Source of the DNA: Marinobacter vulgaris
Lineage (GTDB): Bacteria > Pseudomonadota > Gammaproteobacteria > Pseudomonadales > Oleiphilaceae
Length of the DNA: 64,000 nt
Assembly: GCF_003344045.1 (NCBI RefSeq)
Contig: NZ_QFWX01000002.1
Coordinates: 405,270 to 469,269 of the forward strand
Direction of reading: 5' to 3'
The notes beneath the pieces were generated by a model. The model did no database searches. It was not told the origin of the DNA and saw only the letters and a program-made list of their open reading frames with translations. The first letter of the stretch is position 1, and each line of letters opens with the position of its first letter. Below are positions 17,344-25,318 of the stretch, piece by piece. A program made the position numbers and the translations under genes.

Positions 17344-18249
17344 ATGAAAAAAACGGACTGGCCCATTCGGTGGGATCTGTTGCTTCGCTACCGGCTGATT
17401 GAAATCATCGCCCTCTGGGAAGGACGGCTCACCACCAACCACATTTGCCACAGCTTTGGCATCGGGCGTCAGCAGGCCTCCAAGGACATCAACACTTACC
17501 TGCGAGAACTGGCGCCAGATAATCTGGTTTACGATCGCCACCTGAAAGGCTACGTGCCCTCCCCGGAATTCAGCCCCGTGGTTACTGCCGGGCATGCCAG
17601 CGAATACCAGGATCTGCTGGCGCGACAGAAAAGCCTCAGCGACACCTTTGAATCACTGAACATCAGCCTGCCGGACAGCACCATTGTCCGGGACCCGCAG
17701 CGGGTTGTTAAACCGGAGGTCATGCGGGCAGCGGTCACCGCCACCCGGCATGGCAGGGTAATGAAAGCTGACTACGCCTCGCTCAGCCCGGCCGGGATTT
17801 CACAACGCACCCTTGAGCCCCACACGCTTGTCTGCGTGGGCCAGAGCTGGCATCTGCGCGCCTGGTGCGACTCCAACCGTGAGTTCCGTGACTTTGCTCT
17901 CAGTCGCTTCCGCGGCAAACCGGAAACCATCCGCCAGCGCAGCCGCCATACCAGCCAGCATGATGACGACTGGAACCGCCAGATTGCCCTGGTTATGGTA
18001 CCGGACAGCCGTTTGAACAAGGCTCAGCAGGAGATCATAGCTGCCGATTACGGCATGACGGATGACCGCCTGGAATTCACCACCCGGGCAGCCCTGGCTC
18101 CCTACCTGCTGTCGCGCCTTGGGCTCGGTGCCGACAGTCAGCATCCCGATCCGATGGTGCAACAACTGGAGCTGGCCAACGAAGAGCAGCTCGGCATCGC
18201 CGAGTCCGCCCGCGAACGGGCTATTAAAGCGGTGGCCGGCCTCTGCTAG
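17344..18249 (+). CDS. WYL-domain transcriptional regulator
   Basis: The 301-residue protein has an N-terminal winged helix (RYRLIEIIALWEGRLTTNHICHSFGIGRQQASKDINTYL). A WYL domain (about 120-205) follows, with MKADYASLSP, RTLEPHTLVCVGQSWHLRAWCDSNREFRDFALSRFRG, and a C-terminal WCX-like part from WNRQIALVMVPD. The size and order resemble BrxR/CapW regulators, which control phage-defence loci, but no defence genes are nearby. The gene runs 9 nt ahead of a secreted nuclease gene and may regulate it. Its translation may depend on upstream mini-ORFs. Confidence 0.82.
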   Translation: MKKTDWPIRWDLLLRYRLIEIIALWEGRLTTNHICHSFGIGRQQASKDINTYLRELAPDNLVYDRHLKGYVPSPEFSPVVTAGHASEYQDLLARQKSLSDTFESLNISLPDSTIVRDPQRVVKPEVMRAAVTATRHGRVMKADYASLSPAGISQRTLEPHTLVCVGQSWHLRAWCDSNREFRDFALSRFRGKPETIRQRSRHTSQHDDDWNRQIALVMVPDSRLNKAQQEIIAADYGMTDDRLEFTTRAALAPYLLSRLGLGADSQHPDPMVQQLELANEEQLGIAESARERAIKAVAGLC

Positions 18250-18258
18250 ACTGCGCGG

Positions 18259-20064
18259 GTGACCAGATTCCGTGCATCCATTCAAAAGCTCCTCATCTCT
18301 GCCTTGCTGCTTTGGCTACCCGGTATGGCCACCGCAGGGGCCTGCGGTGATGCCGCGACGGCCATTTCCCGGGTCCAGGGCGAGGGCACCGACTCGCCCC
18401 TTGCCGGCCAGGCAGTCACCGTAGAAGGTGTGATTACCATGGACGCCCGTCACAAAGACGGATTCCATGGGTTTTACCTGCAACAGTCCGATCACGAGAC
18501 CGACGACAACCCGAACACCTCCGAAGCCCTGTTTGTCTACACCAGCCGTGCTACCGGCAGCCGCGGAGAGCGGGTGCGCGTGTCGGGTCGGGTGAAAGAA
18601 TTTCACGGCCTGACCGAGCTCACCGAGATTACCACCCTGGTGGTATGCGGCACTGGAAACCCACCGGCACCGGTCCCCGTCACGCTGCCTTGGCCTGACA
18701 ACCAACCACCAGAACACCTCGAGAATATGCGGGTTACCATGGCGGGTAACCTGACGGTGATTGATCACTACAACCTGGCGCGCTACGGCGAACTGACACT
18801 GGCCGCCGGCGACCAGACCATACCGACGGAATTCATGGCGCCCGGGGCGGCTGCCGAGGCACTTTTCCAGTTCCAGCAGCGAAACCGGCTGCTGCTTGAT
18901 GACGGCAAAGGGACGCGGGATCCGCGGCCAGTACCCTGGCCCACGGGAAACCTCTCGGCCAACCATACTGTTCGCACCGGTGATCGCGTAAGCCAGCTGT
19001 CCGGAGTACTGGATTTCCGCTTCGACGCCTGGCGCCTGCAACCCCTGTCGCCTCCCGCGTTCCAGAGCGCAAACCCCCGGCCAGCTCCACCGCAACGGCC
19101 AGAGCCCTCCGCTTCTGAAGAGCCCTCAGCTCCAAAAGAACGCTCAACGCTCAGAGTGGTCACCCTGAATCTGGGTAACCTGTTCAATGGCAACGGCCAG
19201 GGCGGCGGCTTCCCGGCACCTCGGGGAGCGAAATCCCGCCAACAGTTCGAACGGCAGCTGGCCCGGCTGGCAAGCGCACTAAGGGCGCCTGACCCCGACA
19301 TCATTGCGGTAACAGAAGTGGAAAACGATGGCTACGGCCGTGACAGTGCGATAGCAGACCTGGCCGATGCCCTGGGTGAGCACTGGCGTTACGTAAAGGC
19401 CGACAGCCAGACCGGCAGCGATGCCATTCGCAGCGACCTGCTGTACCGCCGTGATCGGGTAACAGCCCAGGGCAAGGCCAGCCGCCTGAGCTCAGTGCCT
19501 TTCAGCCACCGGGGCCGGCCACCCGTTGCCCAGGTATTCCGGCAACCGGGCAGTGAGCGCGCCCTGAGAATTGTCGCACCTCACCTGAAATCCAAAGCCT
19601 GTCGCGGCGCCAAAGGCCCTGACCGTAACCGGCACGATGGCCAGGGCTGCTACAGCCACAGCCGTGAGCAGGCAACCCGGGCCATCCTCCGATGGATTGA
19701 GACACTGCCACGACCCGGGAATCTGGCAGGTACGCTGGTCACTGGCGATCTGAACAGCTATGCCCGGGAACTCCCCCTGCAGCTGATGGCTGAGGCGGGA
19801 TACACCAATGCCGTCCGGCTATTCCATGACTGCAGCAAAACCAGCTGCGAACAGACCAGTTATCGCTACCAGGGCAGGGGCGGCACCCTTGATTACAGCC
19901 TGGCGTCGGAAGGGCTGGCCGGGAGCGTTGTCGGCGCCAGCATCTGGTCGATCAATGCCGACGAGCCCCGGGCGCTGGGCTACCAGGGTCCGATCCCGGT
20001 ACCTGAAAACCAGCCCTGGCGCTCATCAGATCACGATCCGGTGATTACCGACCTGGCCCTGTAA
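18259..20064 (+). CDS. ExeM/NucH-family extracellular endonuclease/exonuclease/phosphatase
   Basis: The 601-residue protein starts at GTG 18259. A signal peptide ends near ATAGA, and an OB-fold-like region (about 40-210) follows with VEGVITMDARHKDGFHGFYLQQ. A Pro-rich linker around residues 270-295 leads to an EEP nuclease domain with TLRVVTLNLGNLFNGNGQ, DIIAVTEVEND, APHLKSKACRGAKG, VTGDLNSYARE and the terminal SDHDPVITDL metal and catalytic residues. ExeM-type enzymes degrade extracellular DNA for phosphate or biofilm turnover. It probably shares a transcript with the WYL regulator. Confidence 0.88.
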   Translation: MTRFRASIQKLLISALLLWLPGMATAGACGDAATAISRVQGEGTDSPLAGQAVTVEGVITMDARHKDGFHGFYLQQSDHETDDNPNTSEALFVYTSRATGSRGERVRVSGRVKEFHGLTELTEITTLVVCGTGNPPAPVPVTLPWPDNQPPEHLENMRVTMAGNLTVIDHYNLARYGELTLAAGDQTIPTEFMAPGAAAEALFQFQQRNRLLLDDGKGTRDPRPVPWPTGNLSANHTVRTGDRVSQLSGVLDFRFDAWRLQPLSPPAFQSANPRPAPPQRPEPSASEEPSAPKERSTLRVVTLNLGNLFNGNGQGGGFPAPRGAKSRQQFERQLARLASALRAPDPDIIAVTEVENDGYGRDSAIADLADALGEHWRYVKADSQTGSDAIRSDLLYRRDRVTAQGKASRLSSVPFSHRGRPPVAQVFRQPGSERALRIVAPHLKSKACRGAKGPDRNRHDGQGCYSHSREQATRAILRWIETLPRPGNLAGTLVTGDLNSYARELPLQLMAEAGYTNAVRLFHDCSKTSCEQTSYRYQGRGGTLDYSLASEGLAGSVVGASIWSINADEPRALGYQGPIPVPENQPWRSSDHDPVITDLAL

Positions 20065-20078
20065 TCTCTCCCGGGGGA

Positions 20079-20735
20079 TCAGTCGATGCCGATAATCTTG
20101 TGCATCTGCAGGGTCAACCGCCACTGCGGATGGGCCAGGCAGTAATCCGTCGCCTTACGGGTATTACTCTGTTTCACGGGATCGGAGTCGGCTTCTGCAA
20201 CAGTCGGTGAAGCCATGGGGGAAAGAAAATAGTGGCTGGCCTGAATATCGGTGAAACGGTCGGGCATCGCCAACGGCTGCGGATAGACCAGTTTGAGTTC
20301 ATCGCACTGACGCAGCACCACCGGCGCGTCCGCCTTGGGACTGACACACAGCCAGTCGATGCCGACGGGCGCTGGAAGCGTGCCGTTGGTCTCCACGCCC
20401 ACTTCGAAGCCGGCCCGGTGGAACGCATCGATCAGCGTTTCATCCAGTTGCAGCAGCGGCTCGCCGCCCGTACAGACCACATAAGGCTGACCCGGGGCGT
20501 CCGGCCAAAGGCTGCGGATATGGGCTGCCAGCGCGTCCGCGGTCTCGAACCGGCCACCATTCTGGCCGTCGGTTCCGACAAAATCCGTATCACAGAAATT
20601 GCATACCGCACTGGCCCGGTCCTTTTCCCGTCCGGTCCAGAGATTACATTTGCTGAAACGGCAGAACACCGCCGCACGGCCGGCCTGCGCACCTTCCCCC
20701 TGCAGCGTGTAGAAGGCCTCTTTCACCCGATACAT
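20079..20735 (-). CDS. queE: 7-carboxy-7-deazaguanine synthase QueE
   Basis: The 218-residue radical SAM enzyme converts 6-carboxytetrahydropterin to 7-carboxy-7-deazaguanine in queuosine synthesis. It opens with YRVKEAFYTLQGEGAQAGRAAVFCRF. The iron-sulfur ligands are in the C-x14-C-x2-C arrangement (KCNLW...VCNFCDTDF), the variant with an insert in the cluster loop, instead of the usual CxxxCxxC. The SAM-binding VCTGGEPLLQ and substrate-side VETNGTLPAP follow. It overlaps queC by one base and is translated with it. Confidence 0.93.
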   Translation of the reverse strand: MYRVKEAFYTLQGEGAQAGRAAVFCRFSKCNLWTGREKDRASAVCNFCDTDFVGTDGQNGGRFETADALAAHIRSLWPDAPGQPYVVCTGGEPLLQLDETLIDAFHRAGFEVGVETNGTLPAPVGIDWLCVSPKADAPVVLRQCDELKLVYPQPLAMPDRFTDIQASHYFLSPMASPTVAEADSDPVKQSNTRKATDYCLAHPQWRLTLQMHKIIGID

Positions 20736-21400
20736 CAGCGTGCCACCTCGTAAGGGAGCGGGTCTGTCAGGCCATTTTCAGCAAAGGCCTCGAGACGCTC
20801 CACACAGGAGCCGCAACGGCCACAGGCCTTGTCGCGCCCGTTGTAGCATGTCCAGGTCCGGGAGTAATCGAGCCCCAGCTTCACGCCTTCCGCAAGAATG
20901 GCGCCCTTGTCAGACCCCATGAACGGCGCGTCGATGCCCACCGGCTGATAATTGGCGACCCGGCAAACCGCGTCCATCTTTTGCACAAACTCGGGCCGGC
21001 AGTCAGGATAGATCGCGTGATCCCCGCCATGGGCGCCATACCAGACCGCCTCAGCCCCCGCAGTCACCGCATAGCCGGTGGCCAGCGATAACAGGATCAT
21101 GTTGCGATTGGGTACAACAGTGGCTTTCATGCTCTCTTCTTCGTAGTGACCCTCAGGCACAGCCACGTTATCGGTCAACGCGGATCCGGACATAACCTCG
21201 GCAAGGGCGCGTATATCGATCACCTTATGGGGAATACCCAGCTCGGCGCACACGTCCCTTGCGCACTCCAGCTCGCGTACATGGCGCTGCCCATAATCAA
21301 ACGACAGGGCATGAACCCAGTACCCGCGAGCACGGGCAAGATGGAGCAGGGTGAAGGAGTCCATGCCCCCGGAGTAAATCACAACAACGGTATCGGTCAT
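20735..21400 (-). CDS. queC: 7-cyano-7-deazaguanine synthase QueC
   Basis: The 221-residue protein is an ATP-dependent ligase that turns 7-carboxy-7-deazaguanine into preQ0. It has the PP-loop [17 protein letters not shown] at the N-terminus and the C-terminal zinc cluster [23 protein letters not shown]. It is the first gene of a queC-queE pair. I saw no preQ1 riboswitch in the 170 nt upstream, only a GC-rich hairpin around 21427-21447. Confidence 0.94.
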   Translation of the reverse strand: MTDTVVVIYSGGMDSFTLLHLARARGYWVHALSFDYGQRHVRELECARDVCAELGIPHKVIDIRALAEVMSGSALTDNVAVPEGHYEEESMKATVVPNRNMILLSLATGYAVTAGAEAVWYGAHGGDHAIYPDCRPEFVQKMDAVCRVANYQPVGIDAPFMGSDKGAILAEGVKLGLDYSRTWTCYNGRDKACGRCGSCVERLEAFAENGLTDPLPYEVAR

Positions 21401-21570
21401 CAGGGAATCCCGGTCCAGTTCCCGAGGCCCTCGGGGCCTTCAGGGGTTTTAAACGTGGGTGAGCTAACACCCGTGGACATATTGTAACAGTGGAATGTCA
21501 TCATGGGTTCGCGTCTACGGGAGTGGGCGGGTAAACTCACGACACGGCTCACTAACAAAAATCTGACGGA

Positions 21571-22083
21571 ATGATAACCGAATCCAGCCCAGCGTTTATT
21601 GACTTCGAGGCATCCAGTCTTGACCTGATCGCAAGTTACCCCATTGAGGTCGGTATCTGCTTACCTGACGGCGCCTTGCATAGCTGGCTGATTCAGCCTC
21701 ATGTGTTGTGGCAGGACTGGTCGGAGAGTGCGGAAAAAATTCATGGTATCACCCGGCAAACCCTGGAGCAGGAAGGCATCCCGGTTTCCGAGGTGGCAGC
21801 CAGCCTCAACCGCCTGCTTTCAGGGCCGGTATTCTGTGACGCCTGGACGTTCGACAGTTTCTGGTTACACCGGCTGTTTCGCGCCGCCAATATCCGTGCA
21901 GAGTTCCAGCTGGAGTCCATCTCCATGCTGCTGGACGCCAATCAGGTGAGGCTATGGACATCGTCGCGACAGCAGGTGATCAGCCGGCTGGGACTACCGG
22001 TACACCGGGCTGCCAACGATGCCCTGATCCTGCACAAGACCTGGGAGAAAATTCAGGTGCTGGCGTCCGGTTCAGTGCTTTGA
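21571..22083 (+). CDS. DnaQ-like 3'-5' exonuclease
   Basis: The 170-residue protein is a compact DEDD exonuclease. Motif I is FIDFEASSLD (D and E), the middle region has EKIHGITRQTLEQEG and FCDAWTFDSFWL (motif II Asp), and motif III is HRAANDALIL (His and Asp of the DEDDh group). It has no polymerase or RNase T-like extra parts. It could act in DNA or small-RNA trimming; the substrate is not evident. Its 3' end overlaps the convergent small membrane-protein gene by 12 nt. Confidence 0.8.
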   Translation: MITESSPAFIDFEASSLDLIASYPIEVGICLPDGALHSWLIQPHVLWQDWSESAEKIHGITRQTLEQEGIPVSEVAASLNRLLSGPVFCDAWTFDSFWLHRLFRAANIRAEFQLESISMLLDANQVRLWTSSRQQVISRLGLPVHRAANDALILHKTWEKIQVLASGSVL

Positions 22084-22311
22084 GCGGTCGACTCTGATGG
22101 CAATCACTTCCAGCCCGTCCCGCAGTGTGCTTAGCGTCCAGTAGGTCACCAGCGCCATCAGCGCGGCGCCAACAACGGTAAAGGCAAAGTCGTCTCCCAC
22201 CATTCGGCTCTGGGCAAGGCCCATGTAGGCAAGCAATACCAGCAGCAAAACGACTTCTACAATGGCATGGGTCTGGAATCTGGCTTGTGCTGATCCATTT
22301 TCGTCGGACAT
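22072..22311 (-). CDS. Small two-helix membrane protein, function unknown
   Basis: The 79-residue protein has two predicted membrane helices (IVEVVLLLVLLAYMGLAQ and FAFTVVGAALMALVTYWTL) and a charged C-terminus EVIAIRVDRSKH. I chose ATG 22311; a TTG five codons upstream sits too close to the GAGG sequence to use it. No family is recognised. The tail-to-tail overlap with the exonuclease gene supports a compact real gene but gives no function. Confidence 0.5.
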   Translation of the reverse strand: MSDENGSAQARFQTHAIVEVVLLLVLLAYMGLAQSRMVGDDFAFTVVGAALMALVTYWTLSTLRDGLEVIAIRVDRSKH

Positions 22312-22429
22312 CTGCTTCGGTTTCAACCTCTGGATTTGGCGATAATAACTATTGATTAGTGTGCGAATTATCGCCGGAAATCACCGCAACGTCTGTACGA
22401 AGTAGTGGCTACGAAGTTTCCACAATAGC

Positions 22430-22457
22430 AAAAAAAACGCAGCCCATTGGGCTGCGT
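22430..22457 (-). terminator. Strong rho-independent terminator on the minus strand
   Basis: The stem ACGCAGCCC/GGGCTGCGT with a 3-nt loop is followed on the minus strand by eight T. The transcript it ends must start to the right, where no minus-strand gene is recognised. Confidence 0.8.
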
Positions 22458-22826
22458 ATAAAGGAGAGATCCAAACAGTGCGCCACATACAAAAGGTGGG
22501 CACCGGAGGATTGCACAACGTAAAACACGTGACGAGGCGAATGGTAGGCAGTTCTTCCGGACGCGTCTGTAGGGGTTTGCCGAAGCACTAGGCCTCTTGC
22601 AAAGCCTTGCGCAAGAGATACACTGAATGAAGTACCGAAGCACAAAGATCCGGTGGGTCGCACCGGCAAAGAGCCAGACGATATGTCGACGAACCAGGAA
22701 CATCCAGTGATTGAAACCATCGCACGCCGTAACAGCGGGATGTGCACCGACACCATGGTGAAAACTATCTGACGGCTTTCGGTTCAGTCCCGGGAGCCAT
22801 TGCAGCGACCGGGCGAGCTTCTTCGC

Positions 22827-22865
22827 AAAAACCCCGGTTGCCCAAGGCTCCGGGGTTTTGTTTTT
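22827..22865. terminator. Bidirectional terminator
   Basis: ACCCCGG/CCGGGGT stems with a 12-nt loop are flanked by TTTTGTTTTT on the plus strand and TTTTTGCG on the minus strand. Confidence 0.75.
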
Positions 22866-22893
22866 GCAGCCGCAAAATGACAAGGAGAAGATC

Positions 22894-23163
22894 ATGAAGA
22901 GACATCCAACAAAAGCAGCAAACCAGCCGGCAAGCAGCCGCATGGGGCCTATCAGGCGCCCCGAAAAGCTGCCGCTGCTGGATGCGATCTGCAAGAAACT
23001 GAATCAACGGGTCAAGCTAGATGACGAACAGCGGGTACTGGGCGTGTACGAAAGGGGCTGGATCCTCAAAGGCGTACTGGGCGATATGAACGACGCTGAG
23101 GCCCGCTATGTAAGGGCGCTTGCCACTAAATACAACTCCTGGATTGCGCGGCAGGTCGCATAA
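22894..23163 (+). CDS. Small conserved-looking hypothetical protein
   Basis: The 89-residue basic protein starts at ATG 22894 with a strong AAGGAG site; an upstream in-frame ATG (22858) lies inside the terminator. The N-terminal 30 residues are Lys, Pro and Ser rich, followed by a helical part: LLDAICKKLNQRVKLDDEQRVLGVYERGWILKGVLGDMNDAEARYVRALATKYNSWIARQ. It has no signal peptide or membrane helix. No family is recognised. It is convergent with the next gene, 10 nt apart. Confidence 0.65.
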   Translation: MKRHPTKAANQPASSRMGPIRRPEKLPLLDAICKKLNQRVKLDDEQRVLGVYERGWILKGVLGDMNDAEARYVRALATKYNSWIARQVA

Positions 23164-23173
23164 CAGAACGCCC

Positions 23174-23428
23174 TCAGTAACTGGCGCTGCCCAGCATGTT
23201 CCAGTGCCTGAGAAAGCCCTTCTTGCGGTCGATCATCCGCTCATAGGTGGAAATCATGATCGCCGCATGGGGGGCATCGGTCAGCCGCAGGCTTTCGATA
23301 CGGCGTTCTAGCTGCTCCACTTCCGAGCGTATCTGCTGGCATACATGGGAGCGAACACTGTCATGCTGATCAAGATTTACGGACCTTGGCTGAAAAGTCC
23401 CTTCCGGAAAATCGGCGTGTTTGTCCAT
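23174..23428 (-). CDS. Small hypothetical protein with a helical core
   Basis: The 84-residue soluble protein has GAAGAGGA 6 nt before the ATG. Most of it is a predicted helix pair (VRSHVCQQIRSEVEQLERRIESLRL, then AIMISTYERMIDRKKGFLRHW). I do not recognise a family. The good ribosome site and amphipathic pattern argue for a real gene. Confidence 0.6.
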   Translation of the reverse strand: MDKHADFPEGTFQPRSVNLDQHDSVRSHVCQQIRSEVEQLERRIESLRLTDAPHAAIMISTYERMIDRKKGFLRHWNMLGSASY

Positions 23429-23503
23429 GATCGTCCTCTTCCACTGAGCAGCTATGATCGATACATCTGAACCTCTTTTCCTTACTTTTTAGCGAGGTTC
23501 GAA

Positions 23504-23521
23504 ACAATTCTGCAGAATTGT
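23504..23521. promoter_or_regulatory. Perfect 18-bp palindrome, possible operator
   Basis: ACAATTCTGCAGAATTGT is a perfect palindrome. A second inverted repeat (TTCAATAAAATTGAA, 23531-23545) lies 10 nt away. Both are in the intergenic region between the two divergent small genes at 23428 and 23654, a likely site for a dimeric regulator. Confidence 0.4.
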
Positions 23522-23653
23522 CAGACAAAGTTCAATAAAATTGAATCGGACTTCATAGGTTTTCCCTGTGTCACAACACTGCACTAAGACCTTACGCACG
23601 AACCCCTGCTATAGTTTCCTGCAGAGCCTATTCAAAAAGCGGGGAATACAACG

Positions 23654-23998
23654 ATGAGCCAGGCCTCGGTCGCCGATACACTGCGGGAATACCTTTCCCT
23701 GCTGGAACTGCTTGATGATGCCTACTGGGAAGCCAGCTCCATTCAACACAAGGACATGCTGTACGACATCATCAGTATCTTCAGCCAGGAAGTGGCGGAG
23801 ATGAACAAGCTCAGCATCATGGACCACCACTACCCCTACGAAGTCATTACCGAAGGTATTCGACGGGTGGTGCCCAAGCTGGAGCGGCTCGACGAAAACC
23901 GGGAAGACGTTATCCAGAGAACCCAGACACTGACAGACTTCCGCGATATCCTGTCATCAGTACTGGGCATTCTCGAGGCACAGCTGGCCACCATGTAG
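23654..23998 (+). CDS. Hypothetical helical protein
   Basis: The 114-residue acidic, soluble, all-helical protein includes ADTLREYLSLLELLDDAYWEASSIQHKDMLYDIISIFSQEV, then PYEVITEGIRRVVPKLERLDE and LTDFRDILSSVLGILEAQL. GCGGGGAA lies upstream of the ATG, and a possible -10 TATAGT is near 23613-23618. It has no signal peptide. I cannot assign a family. Confidence 0.65.
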   Translation: MSQASVADTLREYLSLLELLDDAYWEASSIQHKDMLYDIISIFSQEVAEMNKLSIMDHHYPYEVITEGIRRVVPKLERLDENREDVIQRTQTLTDFRDILSSVLGILEAQLATM

Positions 23999-24005
23999 GT
24001 CCCTT

Positions 24006-25292
24006 TCAGGCGGCTACCATGGGTCTCTGACTCTCCGGGATCAGGGGGAAACGATCACATACGGTGTAGATGAACCGGGCAAGGGCGGGAATATGGTGCC
24101 CCACAATCGGTATGCCTGTGTTGAGCAGGCTCACGGATATATCCCGGGCGGCATCTGCCCAACATAATTTGTTGATCAGTCCCACATGGCCAAAGGCATA
24201 ACGGCTGCTCTGCCCCCATAAGCCCAGGGGATTTCCACCCAGCATCATGCCCGCGCTGAAGCGCATGGGGATCATCATGGTACGGTCAATCTGCAATGAA
24301 CCAAATTGCTGAACGCACCGCCTGACGGTCATTTCGCTGCAGATCCGCTTGCCGTTCCAGACGCCCCCATTGAGCATCATCTGGAAAAACCGACCCATCT
24401 CCTCCGCCGTTCCACACAGGTTACCGGCCGGAATCACCGCCTCCTGGAAGCGAGGATCATTCACCACCCGCTCAACGGTGCGGATATCGCCACCGAGGGC
24501 ACGATTGACAACCCAGGACACCGGAAAGCGCGGCGTCGGGCCAGTGGCGTAGTTAGTGGCCAGCTCCGAGACGTGTTCCGGGGCTATGCCATAGGTAAAC
24601 CAGCGCATGCCCATGGGCTTGCGCAAATAACGGTCGATAAAGGCTTCGATCGTGTTGCCGGTGACTTTTTCCAGCACCCGCTGCAACACGAAACCGCCGG
24701 TAATGGCATGGTAAGCCACCTTGGCACCGTCGACTCCCACCGGTTTTGCCTCGCACAACAACCGCCAGATTTCATCCCGGTCCCAGAGCACGTCGATCGG
24801 TGTCTCCCGGGGAATCGCGGGAATACCGCCGCGATGGGAAAGAATCTGGTGGACAGTAATGGTGCGCTTGCCGCCACCGGCGAACTCCGGACAGTAGTAG
24901 GACACCGGGTCCATCAGGTTAACCAGTCCCTGCTCTGCCAGGATATGCATCAACAGGGCGGTCACCGCCTTGGAGGCGGAAAAATAGCAGATGGGGGTAT
25001 CTGTGGTCATGGGCACTTTTATCGCGCCGGGCCCATCGCCGGGCCCGTTACCCGTGGCATGGCCGATAGCACGATGCAGAATCGGCTCGCCCCGATGCCT
25101 GACTGACAACTGTAACCCCGGATGCACACCGGTGCGGTATAGCTTCTCGACGCTGCGCCAGATGTCTTCGACGACTTCCGGGCTCACACCCACCCGTTCC
25201 GGCCGCTCACCGTCCACATCACGGCTGGTAACGGAGGCCAGGTCACTGGGGACGGCACAGGTATGAAGGGCTCGGCGGGCAAGTCGGTTCAT
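24006..25292 (-). CDS. Beta-lactamase-fold serine hydrolase (class C/family VIII esterase-like)
   Basis: The 428-residue protein has the penicillin-binding-protein fold with the nucleophile motif SASK (CYFSASKAVTALLMH) and the second motif at YHAITGGFVLQ, where Tyr is present but the usual third-position Asn is Ala. It also has HQILSHRGGIPAIP and, near the end, AFGHVGLINKLCWAD in place of the KTG box. There is no obvious signal peptide, so it is probably cytosolic or peripheral. Family VIII esterases hydrolyse short-chain esters and some beta-lactams. The substrate is unknown. Confidence 0.8.
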   Translation of the reverse strand: MNRLARRALHTCAVPSDLASVTSRDVDGERPERVGVSPEVVEDIWRSVEKLYRTGVHPGLQLSVRHRGEPILHRAIGHATGNGPGDGPGAIKVPMTTDTPICYFSASKAVTALLMHILAEQGLVNLMDPVSYYCPEFAGGGKRTITVHQILSHRGGIPAIPRETPIDVLWDRDEIWRLLCEAKPVGVDGAKVAYHAITGGFVLQRVLEKVTGNTIEAFIDRYLRKPMGMRWFTYGIAPEHVSELATNYATGPTPRFPVSWVVNRALGGDIRTVERVVNDPRFQEAVIPAGNLCGTAEEMGRFFQMMLNGGVWNGKRICSEMTVRRCVQQFGSLQIDRTMMIPMRFSAGMMLGGNPLGLWGQSSRYAFGHVGLINKLCWADAARDISVSLLNTGIPIVGHHIPALARFIYTVCDRFPLIPESQRPMVAA

Positions 25293-25318
25293 CGCTAACC
25301 TCTGGTTGTGATAGTTAA

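Larger units (their letters stand above)
22312..22893. other. 582-nt region without a recognised gene, bounded by terminators
   Basis: The region contains a strong minus-strand terminator at its left, a bidirectional one at its right, two hairpins between (CTCTTGC...GCAAGAG near 22593-22616 and CCGGTGGGTCGCACCGG near 22650-22666), and a repeated CCGAAGCAC. Two tiny plus-strand ORFs occur: GTG 22478, 37 codons, with AAGGAG upstream; and ATG 22683, 29 codons, starting MSTNQEHPVIETIARRNSG. It could encode a small RNA or small proteins. No known RNA family is recognised. Confidence 0.4.

Noticed and set aside
22558..22680. RNase P RNA, tmRNA or 6S RNA in the gene-free stretch
   Set aside because: None of the conserved segments of these RNAs could be found on either strand.
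23491..23515. T-loop-like GGTTCGAAAC, possible tRNA fragment
   Set aside because: No acceptor, anticodon or D arm can be folded around it.
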